DNA of 64,000 nucleotides from Litoditis marina (Eukaryota > Nematoda > Chromadorea > Rhabditida > Rhabditidae), in contig OZ038435.1 of assembly GCA_964036275.1 (NCBI GenBank), positions 22,426,559 to 22,490,558 on the forward strand, read 5' to 3'. The notes beneath the pieces are model-generated. The model was not told where the DNA came from and did not search any database. It saw only the letters and a list, made by a program, of their open reading frames with translations. The translations under genes were made by a program, and so were the position numbers. Each line of letters begins with the position of its first letter. Positions within the stretch are counted from its first letter, which is position 1. Below are positions 50,704 through 61,816 of this stretch, in pieces.

Positions 50704-53700
50704 AAGAAATCTAGTGGCATCCCTTTGTGATGGTTTCAAGTGGATTTGGTGAAATGCTTTCTCTACGTCCGCTATAATTAGCACCTTATAGATGCGGGCT
50801 CGTAGTAATACCCCACATAGACTAGGCATTATGGTGGGTCCTTGGTTGATACAGTTGCTAAGAGACAGTTCCCCTCTTTTGTGTGAGAAAGCGTCATACA
50901 CTACTCTTATCTTAGTCGTAGCGCTGTCAAGCTTTACCACTGTTTGATGAGGAATGTAATAGATAGTGTGGTTCGAAGGGAGTGTGTGGTCACTAACCTC
51001 TTCAATGATCCCAGTGGACTCTTGTGCTTGGAATGTTTCGTTGTACGCGGACCAGGCCGTAGGTTTGTCCTTCAGGTTCTTGTACTGAGACTCCAATCGC
51101 TTGTAGGCCATGGTGAGATTGTCTGAAAGATTGGACTCTTTACCATTCCAGGGAAATTCAACGTGGACTTTACCGGAATGGACTTCAACAGTTTGGTTGA
51201 AATTGGATATTAGGTGTTCACGTTCTTTTCTATCATTTTCAACTGATGGATCATCATGTATCCCTACTGTTTCAAGATTCCAAAAATCCTCTGTTTCACA
51301 CTTAATGGCTGATGACGTTGCTAGGTATGAGTGGCTGACAGAGTTTTTTAGTGGACTGTTCTGGTTGGTGCCAGATAATAGGTACCCAAATAAACTTGGC
51401 GTGGCGTTCATGCCAGAAGGTAATTTGTAATGTGGTCGATTGACCATGATGAATTCCCAGAATTGGTCTATACCCAGTAAAATGGATGGACTTACCGTTG
51501 AATCCGTTTCTGTTATGGATGAGAGTGGGATACTGTGTCGCTTGATGAACTCCTGGTCTTCTGTGGTTAGAGTGGTACCTTGGTATGATCCTGTAATAAT
51601 ATCCTGAGTATTCACTGTTATATTGACAGGATCCTGACCCTTAACTTTCAATCGAATAGATACAATGGATGACATTCGCGTTGTTTTATTACCGCCAAAG
51701 GTTACTATAGTCAATGATTCCTTACCTAATACAGGAGGGTTAATTTTGTTGGAAAGTTCTTCCGAAATAAACGACTTATGTGAACCACTATCTAATAAAA
51801 TCGAAACTGGTTCGTAAGAGAAGGTACTGTGGTTATAAATGTGTCCAAAGGCTGTCATCAAACTAACTTTCTGTGTGGTTCCTTGTTGCGACAGGTATTG
51901 ATGAGCTTCCTCGGACTGTGGTGTGGTTTGAGCTGTGGATGATATTTCTGGGCTAGCTTCTTGCTGTGATGGGGCGTCGATGAGGGTGGCATTTGTGGAA
52001 GACTGTGAATTGCTGAAACGTACAGAATGAGAAGGAGATTGATTTGAGTTTCTGTAATGGTCTCTTGACCTGGATCTATCACCGTTACGGTAATATCCTT
52101 CATCGCGGGATTGTGATCGAGGCCGCCTTTCATGGCTGCGACTTCGAGTGGAGTAACTCCCATTATTATGTGAGTTGTATCTTGAGTTATGACCATGAGG
52201 AGATCTGCTCTCTCGCATGTTAGTCATTCTATTGGGATGAGGAGAATTACCGCGATTTTTCCTATCGCCTCCAATATTACTACTTGAAGACCTGCTGTGT
52301 CTTTTTTGACATAACGAAATGTGATGTTTAGGACTCTCGCAGTGTCTACAGATGGCATTACAATCTCTACTAATATGGCGTGAGGATAGGCACTTATAAC
52401 AGAGAACCTCTTTTGTGATGAACTCGTGTCGTGATGACCATGTGTTGAACGTTTTACAATTCTCACTGGAATGACCAACTAAACTGCAAAACTTACATTT
52501 AGGTCGGTATTCTGGGTTACGCTGGCTGTCCTGAGGAGTGATGTGGAATGTGCTGGTTTCCGTCTGCTGAATCTTCTGTCGGTCCATATCACTAGTTAGA
52601 AGAGATACTGCTTCTTCTTCTGAAATTAAATCGTTGAGAGCGTCGTACAAATTCTGTAGAAGCCAAACGCTGGAAGCTTTTCGCTCCAATCTGACCAGAC
52701 TCTGCTGCATTTTGATGGGAAATTTAGCCTTAACCATCTCAATAGTTACGCTACAATATGCTAAATTGGGATCGAGAGACTCGAGGACTGATAAGTGGCT
52801 TCTAATACAGTCAAATGTTTTCCTGAGGCTGATTGGATACATGCTGGCTACAGGTAAAATTCGTATGGCTTGTAGAATGGAGGTTCTGCTAGAAATGGCA
52901 TTATTGAACCTTTCCTCAATCAGTGCGACTGCTTTTCCATACATAGTATCTGTGAGTGGAATGCCGCTAATTACCAGAGCTGCATCACCTTTCAGTAATG
53001 ATTTCAAGAGCATAAATTTGTGTAAAGGGGGTAATTGGTTGTTTTCGTGTACTGCAATTTTGTAAATAGACCAAAAGTTTTGGAACTCTCCCATTCTACC
53101 ATGGAATTCAGGAATATTCAGTTTTGGTAGTTGCAACTGGAACTGAGGCAAAGTAACCGGAGGTGTCTGTGCAAAAGTGTTTGGTACATTGCTACTGGGA
53201 ATGAGGTTTTGAGGATAGGCAGGTAAGAAATTGCTATTGTTTGGTGGAATTTGAAGTGGGGGTGGTGGAATGCCCGGTGGAGAGTTTTGCACAGCAAATG
53301 TTGATAGACATTCCGGAGCTCTAACATCCCGATTGATCATGAAATTGCTTAACGGCAAAATTTGGGTACGTTCTGGGGTGTTCACGGTTTCAGTTGTAGC
53401 AAAATTACTCCTAGGTAAAATTCGAGAATTTCTGGTAGCTGACCTTGTACGTGTTGATATGTGGTTGGGTGGTCTGGAATCCAGGTTGGGTGGTCTGGCC
53501 TCTTGGCTGGTCGTGGTTTCCTGGCTGGACGTGGATGACCCTGTGACTTGCTGAGTTCTGAGGGTGGAGAGGGATCCATGCCTTCTGGAAAACATGGTAA
53601 TTTCAATGAGAAGATCATCAATATGTGTTTCGACCTCATCGAGTTCGAGCGCTTCTATGTGGCTTTCAATTACCCCTCTATGTTCGCGTCGTAACTCGTC

Positions 53701-53928
53701 ATCGTCAAAAGAGTCATAAAAGTTACGTGCGTCATCAATAGTTTCCTTAATACGTTTCCTCATGAGTTCTAACCGTTCCTCACATTCAAAAAGCTCAGTT
53801 TCCAATTCTCGTGGCTCAGTACTTTGGCTAGAATTAGGGTCTAGTTTGGCTCGTACTGATTCGAGTAATTCTGTGGTTAGGTTGGATCGACGGGTCAATG
53901 CATTCTTTGTGGATGCCAAGGTAGGCAT
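50701..53928 (-). CDS. gag-pol: Gag, protease and RT N-terminal part, ends at a premature TGA
   Basis: ATG at 53928, 1,075 codons. Residues ~1-125 are charged and helical with a likely coiled coil, followed by a Pro/Ser-rich linker. DUF1759 Gag lies at ~265-425 (LNIPEFHGRMGEFQNFW). Three canonical C-x2-C-x4-H-x4-C knuckles start at ~478, ~510 and ~527. An Arg/Ser-rich tract (~545-635) probably binds nucleic acid. The DUF1758 aspartic protease has LLDSGS at ~713 and ILLGIDQFW at ~817. The RT begins at ~930 with IRVVYDA, GPTIMPSLCGVLLRAR and ADVEKAFHQIHL. It stops at TGA 50701-50703, inside the RT just before the active-site part, and the frame continues open beyond. The single-ORF gag-pol layout is usual for the family. 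Confidence 0.93.
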   Translation of the reverse strand: MPTLASTKNALTRRSNLTTELLESVRAKLDPNSSQSTEPRELETELFECEERLELMRKRIKETIDDARNFYDSFDDDELRREHRGVIESHIEALELDEVETHIDDLLIEITMFSRRHGSLSTLRTQQVTGSSTSSQETTTSQEARPPNLDSRPPNHISTRTRSATRNSRILPRSNFATTETVNTPERTQILPLSNFMINRDVRAPECLSTFAVQNSPPGIPPPPLQIPPNNSNFLPAYPQNLIPSSNVPNTFAQTPPVTLPQFQLQLPKLNIPEFHGRMGEFQNFWSIYKIAVHENNQLPPLHKFMLLKSLLKGDAALVISGIPLTDTMYGKAVALIEERFNNAISSRTSILQAIRILPVASMYPISLRKTFDCIRSHLSVLESLDPNLAYCSVTIEMVKAKFPIKMQQSLVRLERKASSVWLLQNLYDALNDLISEEEAVSLLTSDMDRQKIQQTETSTFHITPQDSQRNPEYRPKCKFCSLVGHSSENCKTFNTWSSRHEFITKEVLCYKCLSSRHISRDCNAICRHCESPKHHISLCQKRHSRSSSSNIGGDRKNRGNSPHPNRMTNMRESRSPHGHNSRYNSHNNGSYSTRSRSHERRPRSQSRDEGYYRNGDRSRSRDHYRNSNQSPSHSVRFSNSQSSTNATLIDAPSQQEASPEISSTAQTTPQSEEAHQYLSQQGTTQKVSLMTAFGHIYNHSTFSYEPVSILLDSGSHKSFISEELSNKINPPVLGKESLTIVTFGGNKTTRMSSIVSIRLKVKGQDPVNITVNTQDIITGSYQGTTLTTEDQEFIKRHSIPLSSITETDSTVSPSILLGIDQFWEFIMVNRPHYKLPSGMNATPSLFGYLLSGTNQNSPLKNSVSHSYLATSSAIKCETEDFWNLETVGIHDDPSVENDRKEREHLISNFNQTVEVHSGKVHVEFPWNGKESNLSDNLTMAYKRLESQYKNLKDKPTAWSAYNETFQAQESTGIIEEVSDHTLPSNHTIYYIPHQTVVKLDSATTKIRVVYDAFSHKRGELSLSNCINQGPTIMPSLCGVLLRARIYKVLIIADVEKAFHQIHLKPSQRDATRFL

Positions 53929-55371
53929 CCGCAACAGAGCAATTAAACGACCTTTCGAGTCGTGCTAATCGTACACAACGTGGTAGAAAGAATAACCAAA
54001 TAAAAATGAAAGCTGTATATCACAATGATAATAACTGTGGGCGAAAAAGTAACAATAAATTGTTTGTGCGACCACCTTACACGAAATTTGTGCGAAAAAA
54101 AGAGAAATTGGCCTAAAAAATGTGTACCTAACGCGGTAGGTAGCTACGGTATCCAGAGCATTACCTGTGTATTCGTTGCGGGAGGTTTTGAGGGCTACGT
54201 GGGAGGTCTATCCTTTAAATAGCTGCTTTCTGTGGGTATCTGCAATCGAATAATAAGGAACCGCTTCTATTCAGAGAATAAATAAATTGGTACGCGGAGA
54301 ATATTACAATTGGTGTGAAGTGGATTATAGAGAGCGAGAGATGTGTAAGTGAATATACTAATGTTTATGATAGTAATTGCATTGTGTGATTTGCAAAACA
54401 AATGAAATTTACCTGGTATACTTTGAAAATAATTTCTCTTAACATGTGCAAGATAAATTGTATGGTTGTTGTAATAATGTTATAGCAAATAGAATAGAAT
54501 GAATAGACGTTAACAAGAAACGAGTATTTTTCTTATTTTAATAACTATATATCGCGAAAACACAAGTTGATTGAGGGAATGAGACTGACTGAGAGTGGCT
54601 AACAATGAATGTATGTGTGTCTTGGATAGGTGTAGCGATAAGAGGTCAATTGGGTTTGTTGTTCTATCGTGAGTGGAGATGCTAATGGCAAACTGAGTTG
54701 TGTGTTCTCTAGTACTTGGTGAGTAGTGATGCGATGCAATTGAGTATATACGAACAACTATGCATACCGAAAGGTGCAATCATTGTATTATAATCCTCTC
54801 GTTAGGATTTGAACCAACATATAAACAAGGCCTAAACATAAATATTACTTAAGTGGTCCGGTTCACAACATTGTCGCTGAATTCTGTGGTTTACTTAGAG
54901 TTAATAGATTACGGATCCAATGGGAGTGGAGGCTCACGCTACGTTTCCTAACACCCGAAACTACGCCTCTGGCCTATCCGTACCAGACTAATTATTTTTC
55001 CTTCATCTGTGGCTGTCTACCGGCCTCACCACAGCGCGAACTTCCCATTTCGCGTGCATACCGCAGCCGTTCTGCGTGGTCCCGTATGCTGGGAGTCCTG
55101 GGCTCAAAAAAATGTGTGGATGTCAAATTGGGTTTCCACTACAAAAGGTCATCCGGGAGATTCAATTGGGTTCAGGACGTTTACATCGCTAATTAGCTCC
55201 TCGCCAACTTACCAAAGGTTGGACAGGGTATTTCAGTACAAATTTAACCCACTTGTACTGCTATTAAATTCTAAGTGAACACTCAGGAATAAAGTGAAAT
55301 ATTGTGGACTGAACGGGACTATACACCATAGTTTGGAATGAATAAAGTGGATGAGCGGCTGGTTAATTACT
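53929..55371 (-). other. Long 5' leader of the BEL/Pao element
   Basis: 1.44 kb between primer site and gag ATG with no convincing ORF. It is AT-rich and contains many out-of-frame ATGs, so gag translation from an unspliced message would have to pass them. A donor-like CAG/GTAAAT (GT at 54412-54411, minus strand) could join to the acceptor at 47363. Confidence 0.6.
54408..54415 (-). promoter_or_regulatory. Candidate 5' splice donor in the leader
   Basis: The minus strand reads CCAG/GTAAATTTC, close to the CAG/GTAAGT consensus. It is paired here with the acceptor ahead of the 3' ORF on position alone; there is no transcript evidence. Confidence 0.3.
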
Positions 55372-55386
55372 CCGGCCGATGCACCA
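55372..55386 (-). other. Primer-binding site, tRNA-Gly
   Basis: The minus strand reads TGGTGCATCGGCCGG immediately after the 5' LTR. These 15 bases complement the 3' end of animal tRNA-Gly(GCC) including its CCA. tRNA-Gly priming is known for several BEL/Pao elements. Confidence 0.85.
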
Positions 55387-55819
55387 TGTTCGACAGTCAG
55401 TGGAGAACTGCCTATTACTATTACGAGACTATTGCCACGCGGTATTATTGTCACTTGGAATAAAGTATTTTACTCGATATAACTCTAACCGGAGTTTGAT
55501 ATAGCTTTCAACTCTTTGTAGTTTGATACAACGCTAGGTTATAACCTAGATATTATGACAGGACACTTGGTTTACACAAAGGTTCATATAACTAAAGCAA
55601 ATAACACACAACAACAAAATTAGACTCTATAAGAGAATCTAGAACCAGAACATAACAAAGGTGAGAAGGTAAGAGTATCTCCAATGAGATCAGAAGCGAC
55701 GCGTCCCGACCGCCCGACTTCTATCCTTTTATACTATTCACGTGTCCAGACCACGTGCGCGTTCGGTATGCTAATTGCGGTGGTGTGAGACACGTTATGC
55801 TAATCGAGTCTACGAGACA
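55387..55819 (-). repeat. 5' LTR of the BEL/Pao element
   Basis: 433 bp with canonical TG...CA ends (plus strand TGTTCGACAG ... CGAGACA). It abuts the primer site directly. It contains a TATA box (55726-55733) and two CACGTG sites upstream of it in element orientation. Confidence 0.95.
55726..55733 (-). promoter_or_regulatory. TATA box in 5' LTR
   Basis: TATAAAAG on the minus strand, about 90 bases into the LTR. Transcription would start some 25-35 bases further, near the GTCGGGCGGTCGGG stretch, and run leftward through gag. Confidence 0.7.
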
Positions 55820-55824
55820 TCATC
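55820..55824. other. Likely remaining target-site copy (TCATC)
   Basis: TCATC follows the 5' LTR directly. BEL/Pao integration usually makes a 4-6 bp duplication. On the other side the expected TCATC-TGTTCGACAG reads TCGACAG, as if 8 bp between two TC dinucleotides had been deleted. Confidence 0.45.
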
Positions 55825-56415
55825 TGGTCTCCAGAATCCATAAGGACGTCAGAAATACAATACTTCATATTCAAACAAATTGCACGTTGGCATCATATTC
55901 AATTTTCAAGCAAATCGGTAATTGTTTCTCTACGTTACAATACAGTTTGAGTTATCGACCGGACAGAGAGAGTGAGAGAGCGTGCTGAATGGAGAGACGC
56001 AGACACTTTTCGAAAAATGTCTATAACTTTGATTAAAACAATTTTTTCCCAATTTTTTTTGGTCCGCGAGGGTTTGAGTAGGTATCACATGTCTTCCACA
56101 ATTTTCAACGAAATCGATTCAGTAGAAACCCTTAAACTGGGAATTTTCCCTTGTCACAACCCACCCACTACCCACCCACCCACACACGACGGAAGTTGGC
56201 GCTCTTGATGAAGCGAAAACTTCATAACTTGGCTCAAACTCAACCGATTTCGATAAAATTTGTGGCACACTTTGCAAATATGCTGTAGAAACTTCCCCAG
56301 TTTGTAAAAGTTCTGTTTTGCAAATTTCGGCCTTTTTATGGAAAAACTAAAAAAACGGAGGCGCGCATTAGCCGGACCAAAGACAAATCTCGCACAGCGC
56401 TTCGCGCTGCGCGCG
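55820..56415. repeat. Right end of composite copy 3
   Basis: Continues the interrupted TGACGTCATCTGG unit, then has the ATGGAGAGACGCAGA module (about 55989), a short CCCA-rich run (about 56158-56186), the subterminal AAGACAAATCT and the hairpin CAGCGC-TTC-GCGCTG at 56395-56409. No gene is seen. Confidence 0.85.
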
Positions 56416-59400
56416 ATTGTCTTAACATGACCGATTTAATGTAGTAGGCCAGTGTTGATAAACCTTCTCTTACGTTACTTTCATGAAGTTATATGTTACT
56501 CATTGAGAATAAGTTGATGTCTCGAGGTTCCTCCCAATTTCCCACGAGACACGTGACTTAGTACACGCAGGGAGAACATAATTGTAATTGTCTAAACATG
56601 ACCGATTTAATGTAGTAGGCCAGTGTTGATAAACCTTCTCTTACGTTACTTTCATGAAGTTATATGTTACTCATTGAGAATAAGTTGATGTCTCGAGGTT
56701 CCTCCCAATTTCCCACGAGACACGTGACTTAGTACACGCAGGGAGAACATAATTGTAATTGTCTTAACATGACCGATTTAATGTAGTAGGCCAGTGTTGA
56801 TAAACCTCTCTTACGTTACTTTCATGAAGTTATATGTTACTCATTGAGAATAAGTTGATGTCTCGAGGTTCCTCCCAATTTCCCACGAGACACGTGACTT
56901 AGTACACGCAGGGAGAACATAATTGTAATTGTCTTAACATGACCGATTCAATGTAGTAGGCCAGTGTTGAATAAACCATCTTATACGTTACCTTCATGAA
57001 GTAATATGTTACTCATTGAAAATAAATTGATGTCTCGAGGTTCCTCCCAATTTCCCACGAGACACGTGACTTAGTACACGCAGGGAGAACATAATTGTAA
57101 TTGTCTAAACATGACCGATTTAATGTAGTAGGCCAGTGTTGATAAACCTTCTCTTACGTTACTTTCATGAAGTTATATGTTACTCATTGAGAATAAGTTG
57201 ATGTCTCGAGGTTCCTCCCAATTTCCCACGAGACACGTGACTTAGTACACGCAGGGAGAACATAATTGTAATTGTCTTAACATGACCGATTTAATGTAGT
57301 AGGCCAGTGTTGATAAACCTTCTCTTACGTTACTTTCATGAAGTTATATGTTACTCATTGAGAATAAGTTGATGTCTCGAGGTTCCTCCCAATTTCCCAC
57401 GAGACACGTGACTTAGTACACGCAGGGAGAACATAATTGTAATTGTCTAAACATGACCGATTTAATGTAGTAGGCCAGTGTTGATAAACCTTCTCTTACG
57501 TTACTTTCATGAAGTTATATGTTACTCATTGAGAATAAGTTGATGTCTCGAGGTTCCTCCCAATTTCCCACGAGACACGTGACTTAGTACACGCAGGGAG
57601 AACATAATTGTAATTGTCTTAACATGACCGATTTAATGTAGTAGGCCAGTGTTGATAAACCTTCTCTTACGTTACTTTCATGAAGTTATATGTTACTCAT
57701 TGAGAATAAGTTGATGTCTCGAGGTTCCTCCCAATTTCCCACGAGACACGTGACTTAGTACACGCAGAGAGAACATAATTGTAATTGTCTTAACATGACC
57801 GATTCAATGTAGTAGGCCAGTGTTGATAAACCATCTTATACGTTACCTTCATGAAGTAATATGTTACTCATTGAAAATAAATTGATGTCTCGAGGTTCCT
57901 CCCAATTTCCCACGAGACACGTGACTTAGTACACGCAGGGAGAACATAATTGTAATTGTCTTAACATGACCGATTCAATGTAGTAGGCCAGTGTTGATAA
58001 ACCATCTTATACGTTACCTTCATGAAGTAATATGTTACTCATTGAGAATAAGTTGATGTCTCGAGGTTCCTCCCAATTTCCCACGAGACACGTGACTTAG
58101 TACACGCAGGGAGAACATAATTGTAATTGTCTTAACATGACCGATTCAATGTAGTAGGCCAGTGTTGATAAACCATCTTATACGTTACCTTCATGAAGTA
58201 ATATGTTACTCATTGAAAATAAATTGATGTCTCGAGGTTCCTCCCAATTTCCCACGAGACACGTGACTTAGTACACGCAGGGAGAACATAATTGTAATTG
58301 TCTAAACATGACCGATTTAATGTAGTAGGCCAGTGTTGATAAACCTTCTCTTACGTTACTTTCATGAAGTTATATGTTACTCATTGAGAATAAGTTGATG
58401 TCTCGAGGTTCCTCCCAATTTCCCACGAGACACGTGACTTAGTACACGCAGGGAGAACATAATTGTAATTGTCTTAACATGACCGATTTAATGTAGTAGG
58501 CCAGTGTTGATAAACCTTCTCTTACGTTACTTTCATGAAGTTATATGTTACTCATTGAGAATAAGTTGATGTCTCGAGGTTCCTCCCAATTTCCCACGAG
58601 ACACGTGACTTAGTACACGCAGGGAGAACATAATTGTAATTGTCTAAACATGACCGATTTAATGTAGTAGGCCAGTGTTGATAAACCTTCTCTTACGTTA
58701 CTTTCATGAAGTTATATGTTACTCATTGAGAATAAGTTGATGTCTCGAGGTTCCTCCCAATTTCCCACGAGACACGTGACTTAGTACACGCAGGGAGAAC
58801 ATAATTGTAATTGTCTTAACATGACCGATTTAATGTAGTAGGCCAGTGTTGATAAACCTTCTCTTACGTTACTTTCATGAAGTTATATGTTACTCATTGA
58901 GAATAAGTTGATGTCTCGAGGTTCCTCCCAATTTCCCACGAGACACGTGACTTAGTACACGCAGAGAGAACATAATTGTAATTGTCTTAACATGACCGAT
59001 TCAATGTAGTAGGCCAGTGTTGATAAACCATCTTATACGTTACCTTCATGAAGTAATATGTTACTCATTGAAAATAAATTGATGTCTCGAGGTTCCTCCC
59101 AATTTCCCACGAGACACGTGACTTAGTACACGCAGGGAGAACATAATTGTAATTGTCTAAACATGACCGATTTAATGTAGTAGGCCAGTGTTGATAAACC
59201 TTCTCTTACGTTACTTTCATGAAGTTATATGTTACTCATTGAGAATAAGTTGATGTCTCGAGGTTCCTCCCAATTTCCCACGAGACACGTGACTTAGTAC
59301 ACGCAGGGAGAACATAATTGTAATTGTCTTAACATGACCGATTTAATGTAGTAGGCCAGTGTTGATAAACCTTCTCTTACGTTACTTTCATGAAGTTATA

Positions 59401-59506
59401 TGTTACTCATTGAGAATAAGTTGATGTCTCGAGGTTCCTCCCAATTTTCCACGAGACACGTGAATTAGTACACGCAGGGAGAACATAATTGTAATTGTCT
59501 AAACAC
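56416..59506. repeat. Satellite, ~18 monomers, with a 7-monomer higher-order repeat
   Basis: GCAGAGAGAAC followed by GATTCAATG occurs at about 57765 and 58963 (about 1,197 bp, 7 monomers). Units alternate GTCTAAACATG and GTCTTAACATG. The array breaks off at AAACA before a stray base and gag sequence at 59507. Confidence 0.95.
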
Positions 59507-59925
59507 GTCGTGGTTTCCTGGCTGGACGTGGATGACCCTGTGACTTGCTGAGTTCTGAGAGTGGAGAGGGATCCATGCCTTCTGGAAAACATGGTAATTT
59601 CAATGAGAAGATCATCAATATGTGTTTCGACCTCATCGAGTTCGAGCGCTTCTATGTGGCTTTCAATTACCCCTCTATGTTCGCGTCGTAACTCGTCATC
59701 GTCAAAAGAGTCATAAAAGTTACGTGCGTCATCAATAGTTTCCTTAATACGTTTCCTCATGAGTTCTAACCGTTCCTCACATTCAAAAAGCTCAGTTTCC
59801 AATTCTCGTGGCTCAGTACTTTGGCTAGAATTAGGGTCTAGTTTGGCTCGTACTGATTCGAGTAATTCTGTGGTTAGGTTGGATCGACGGGTCAATGCAT
59901 TCTTTGTGGATGCCAAGGTAGGCAT
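59407..59925 (-). pseudogene. gag: Chimeric ORF: gag N-terminus fused to satellite-encoded tail
   Basis: ATG at 59925. The first ~140 residues equal the N-terminal coiled-coil part of the gag at 53928, up to SSQETTT. The frame then passes the duplication junction (59505-59507) and runs through about 100 bp of minus-strand satellite. This adds ~32 residues (CLDNYNYVLPACTNS and onward) before a stop. It lacks the DUF1759, zinc-knuckle and enzyme parts. It keeps the complete leader and an LTR with TATA box upstream, so it could be transcribed; no function is claimed. Confidence 0.85.
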
Positions 59926-61368
59926 CCGCAACAGAGCAATTAAACGACCTTTCGAGTCGTGCTAATCGTACACAACGTGGTAGAAAGAATAACCAAATAA
60001 AAATGAAAGCTGTATATCACAATGATAATAACTGTGGGCGAAAAAGTAACAATAAATTGTTTGTGCGACCACCTTACACGAAATTTGTGCGAAAAAAAGA
60101 GAAATTGGCCTAAAAAATGTGTACCTAACGCGGTAGGTAGCTACGGTATCCAGAGCATTACCTGTGTATTCGTTGCGGGAGGTTTTGAGGGCTACGTGGG
60201 AGGTCTATCCTTTAAATAGCTGCTTTCTGTGGGTATCTGCAATCGAATAATAAGGAACCGCTTCTATTCAGAGAATAAATAAATTGGTACGCGGAGAATA
60301 TTACAATTGGTGTGAAGTGGATTATAGAGAGCGAGAGATGTGTAAGTGAATATACTAATGTTTATGATAGTAATTGCATTGTGTGATTTGCAAAACAAAT
60401 GAAATTTACCTGGTATACTTTGAAAATAATTTCTCTTAACATGTGCAAGATAAATTGTATGGTTGTTGTAATAATGTTATAGCAAATAGAATAGAATGAA
60501 TAGACGTTAACAAGAAACGAGTATTTTTCTTATTTCAATAACTATATATCGCGAAAACACAAGTTGATTGAGGGAATGAGACTGACTGAGAGTGGCTAAC
60601 AATGAATGTGTGTGTGTCTTGGATAGGTGTAGCGATAAGAGGTCAATTGGGTTTGTTGTTCTATCGTGAGTGGAGATGCTAATGGCAAACTGAGTTGTGT
60701 GTTCTCTAGTACTTGGTGAGTAGTGATGCGATGCAATTGAGTATATACGAACAACTATGCATACCGAAAGGTGCAATCATTGTATTATAATCCTCTCGTT
60801 AGGATTTGAACCAACATATAAACAAGGCCTAAACATAAATATTACTTAAGTGGTCCGGTTCACAACATTGTCGCTGAATTCTGTGGTTTACTTAGAGTTA
60901 ATAGATTACGGATCCAATGGGAGTGGAGGCTCACGCTACGTTTCCTAACACCCGAAACTACGCCTCTGGCCTATCCGTACCAGACTAATTATTTTTCCTT
61001 CATCTGTGGCTGTCTACCGGCCTCACCACAGCGCGAACTTCCCATTTCGCGTGCATACCGCAGCCGTTCTGCGTGGTCCCGTATACTGGGAGTCCTGGGC
61101 TCAAAAAAATGTGTGGATGTCAAATTGGGTTTCCACTACAAAAGGTCATCCGGGAGATTCAATTGGGTTCAGGACGTTTACATCGCTAATTAGCTCCTCG
61201 CCAACTTACCAAAGGTTGGACAGGGTATTTCAGTACAAATTTAACCCACTTGTACTGCTATTAAATTCTAAGTGAACACTCAGGAATAAAGTGAAATATT
61301 GTGGACTGAACGGGACTATACACCATAGTTTGGAATGAATAAAGTGGATGAGCGGCTGGTTAATTACT

Positions 61369-61383
61369 CCGGCCGATGCACCA
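61369..61383 (-). other. Primer-binding site (duplicate)
   Basis: Identical to the tRNA-Gly site at 55372-55386. It is orphaned here, because the rest of the element to its left is missing. Confidence 0.8.
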
Positions 61384-61816
61384 TGTTCGACAGTCAGTGG
61401 AGAACTGCCTATTACTATTACGAGACTATTGCCACGCGGTATTATTGTCACTTGGAATAAAGTATTTTACTCGATATAACTCTAACCGGAGTTTGATATA
61501 GCTTTCAACTCTTTGTAGTTTGATACAACGCTAGGTTATAACCTAGATATTATGACAGGACACTTGGTTTACACAAAGGTTCATATAACTAAAGCAAATA
61601 ACACACAACAACAAAATTAGACTCTATAAGAGAATCTAGAACCAGAACATAACAAAGGTGAGAAGGTAAGAGTATCTCCAATGAGATCAGAAGCGACGCG
61701 TCCCGACCGCCCGACTTCTATCCTTTTATACTATTCACGTGTCCAGACCACGTGCGCGTTCGGTATGCTAATTGCGGTGGTGTGAGACACGTTATGCTAA
61801 TCGAGTCTACGAGACA
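61384..61816 (-). repeat. Third LTR copy, in the duplicated fragment
   Basis: 433 bp with TG...CA ends, matching 55387-55819 with no difference noticed. The TATA box is at 61723-61730. It could drive the chimeric gag-satellite ORF. Confidence 0.93.

Larger units (their letters stand above)
45501..55819 (-). mobile_element. BEL/Pao LTR retrotransposon, near full length (10.3 kb)
   Basis: Bounded by two near-identical LTRs (430 and 433 bp). In transcription order it has a tRNA-Gly primer site, leader, gag with DUF1759 and zinc knuckles, DUF1758 aspartic protease, Pao-type RT, RNase H, H2C2 and core integrase, DUF5641, an extra 3' ORF and a polypurine tract. This domain order defines BEL/Pao. 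The LTRs differ at one base in my reading (A at about 45537, G at about 55426). Pol carries a TGA and two frameshifts, so this copy looks non-autonomous despite its youth. It inserted into a TGACGTCA site of the ~125-bp repeat. Confidence 0.95.
43818..56415. mobile_element. Composite foldback-type element, copy 3, split by a BEL/Pao insertion
   Basis: Host-element sequence occupies 43818-45500 and 55820-56415 (about 2.3 kb together). It has the same satellite junctions and end hairpin (56395-56409) as the other copies. It differs from copies 1 and 2 by a shorter palindrome, an inverted spacer and a much more regular ~125-bp repeat array. The two halves join at ATGACG / TCATCTGG, which in other units reads as one continuous TGACGTCATCTGG. 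Confidence 0.82.

Noticed and set aside
46250..53968. Plus-strand ORFs of 60-230 codons opposite gag-pol and the 3' ORF (for example 50051-50752)
   Set aside because: They are antisense shadows of well-supported minus-strand coding regions, with no recognisable domain.
56158..56186. Telomere-like CCCA-rich run
   Set aside because: Only a few imperfect ACCC/CACC units inside the element end, and not a telomeric tandem repeat.
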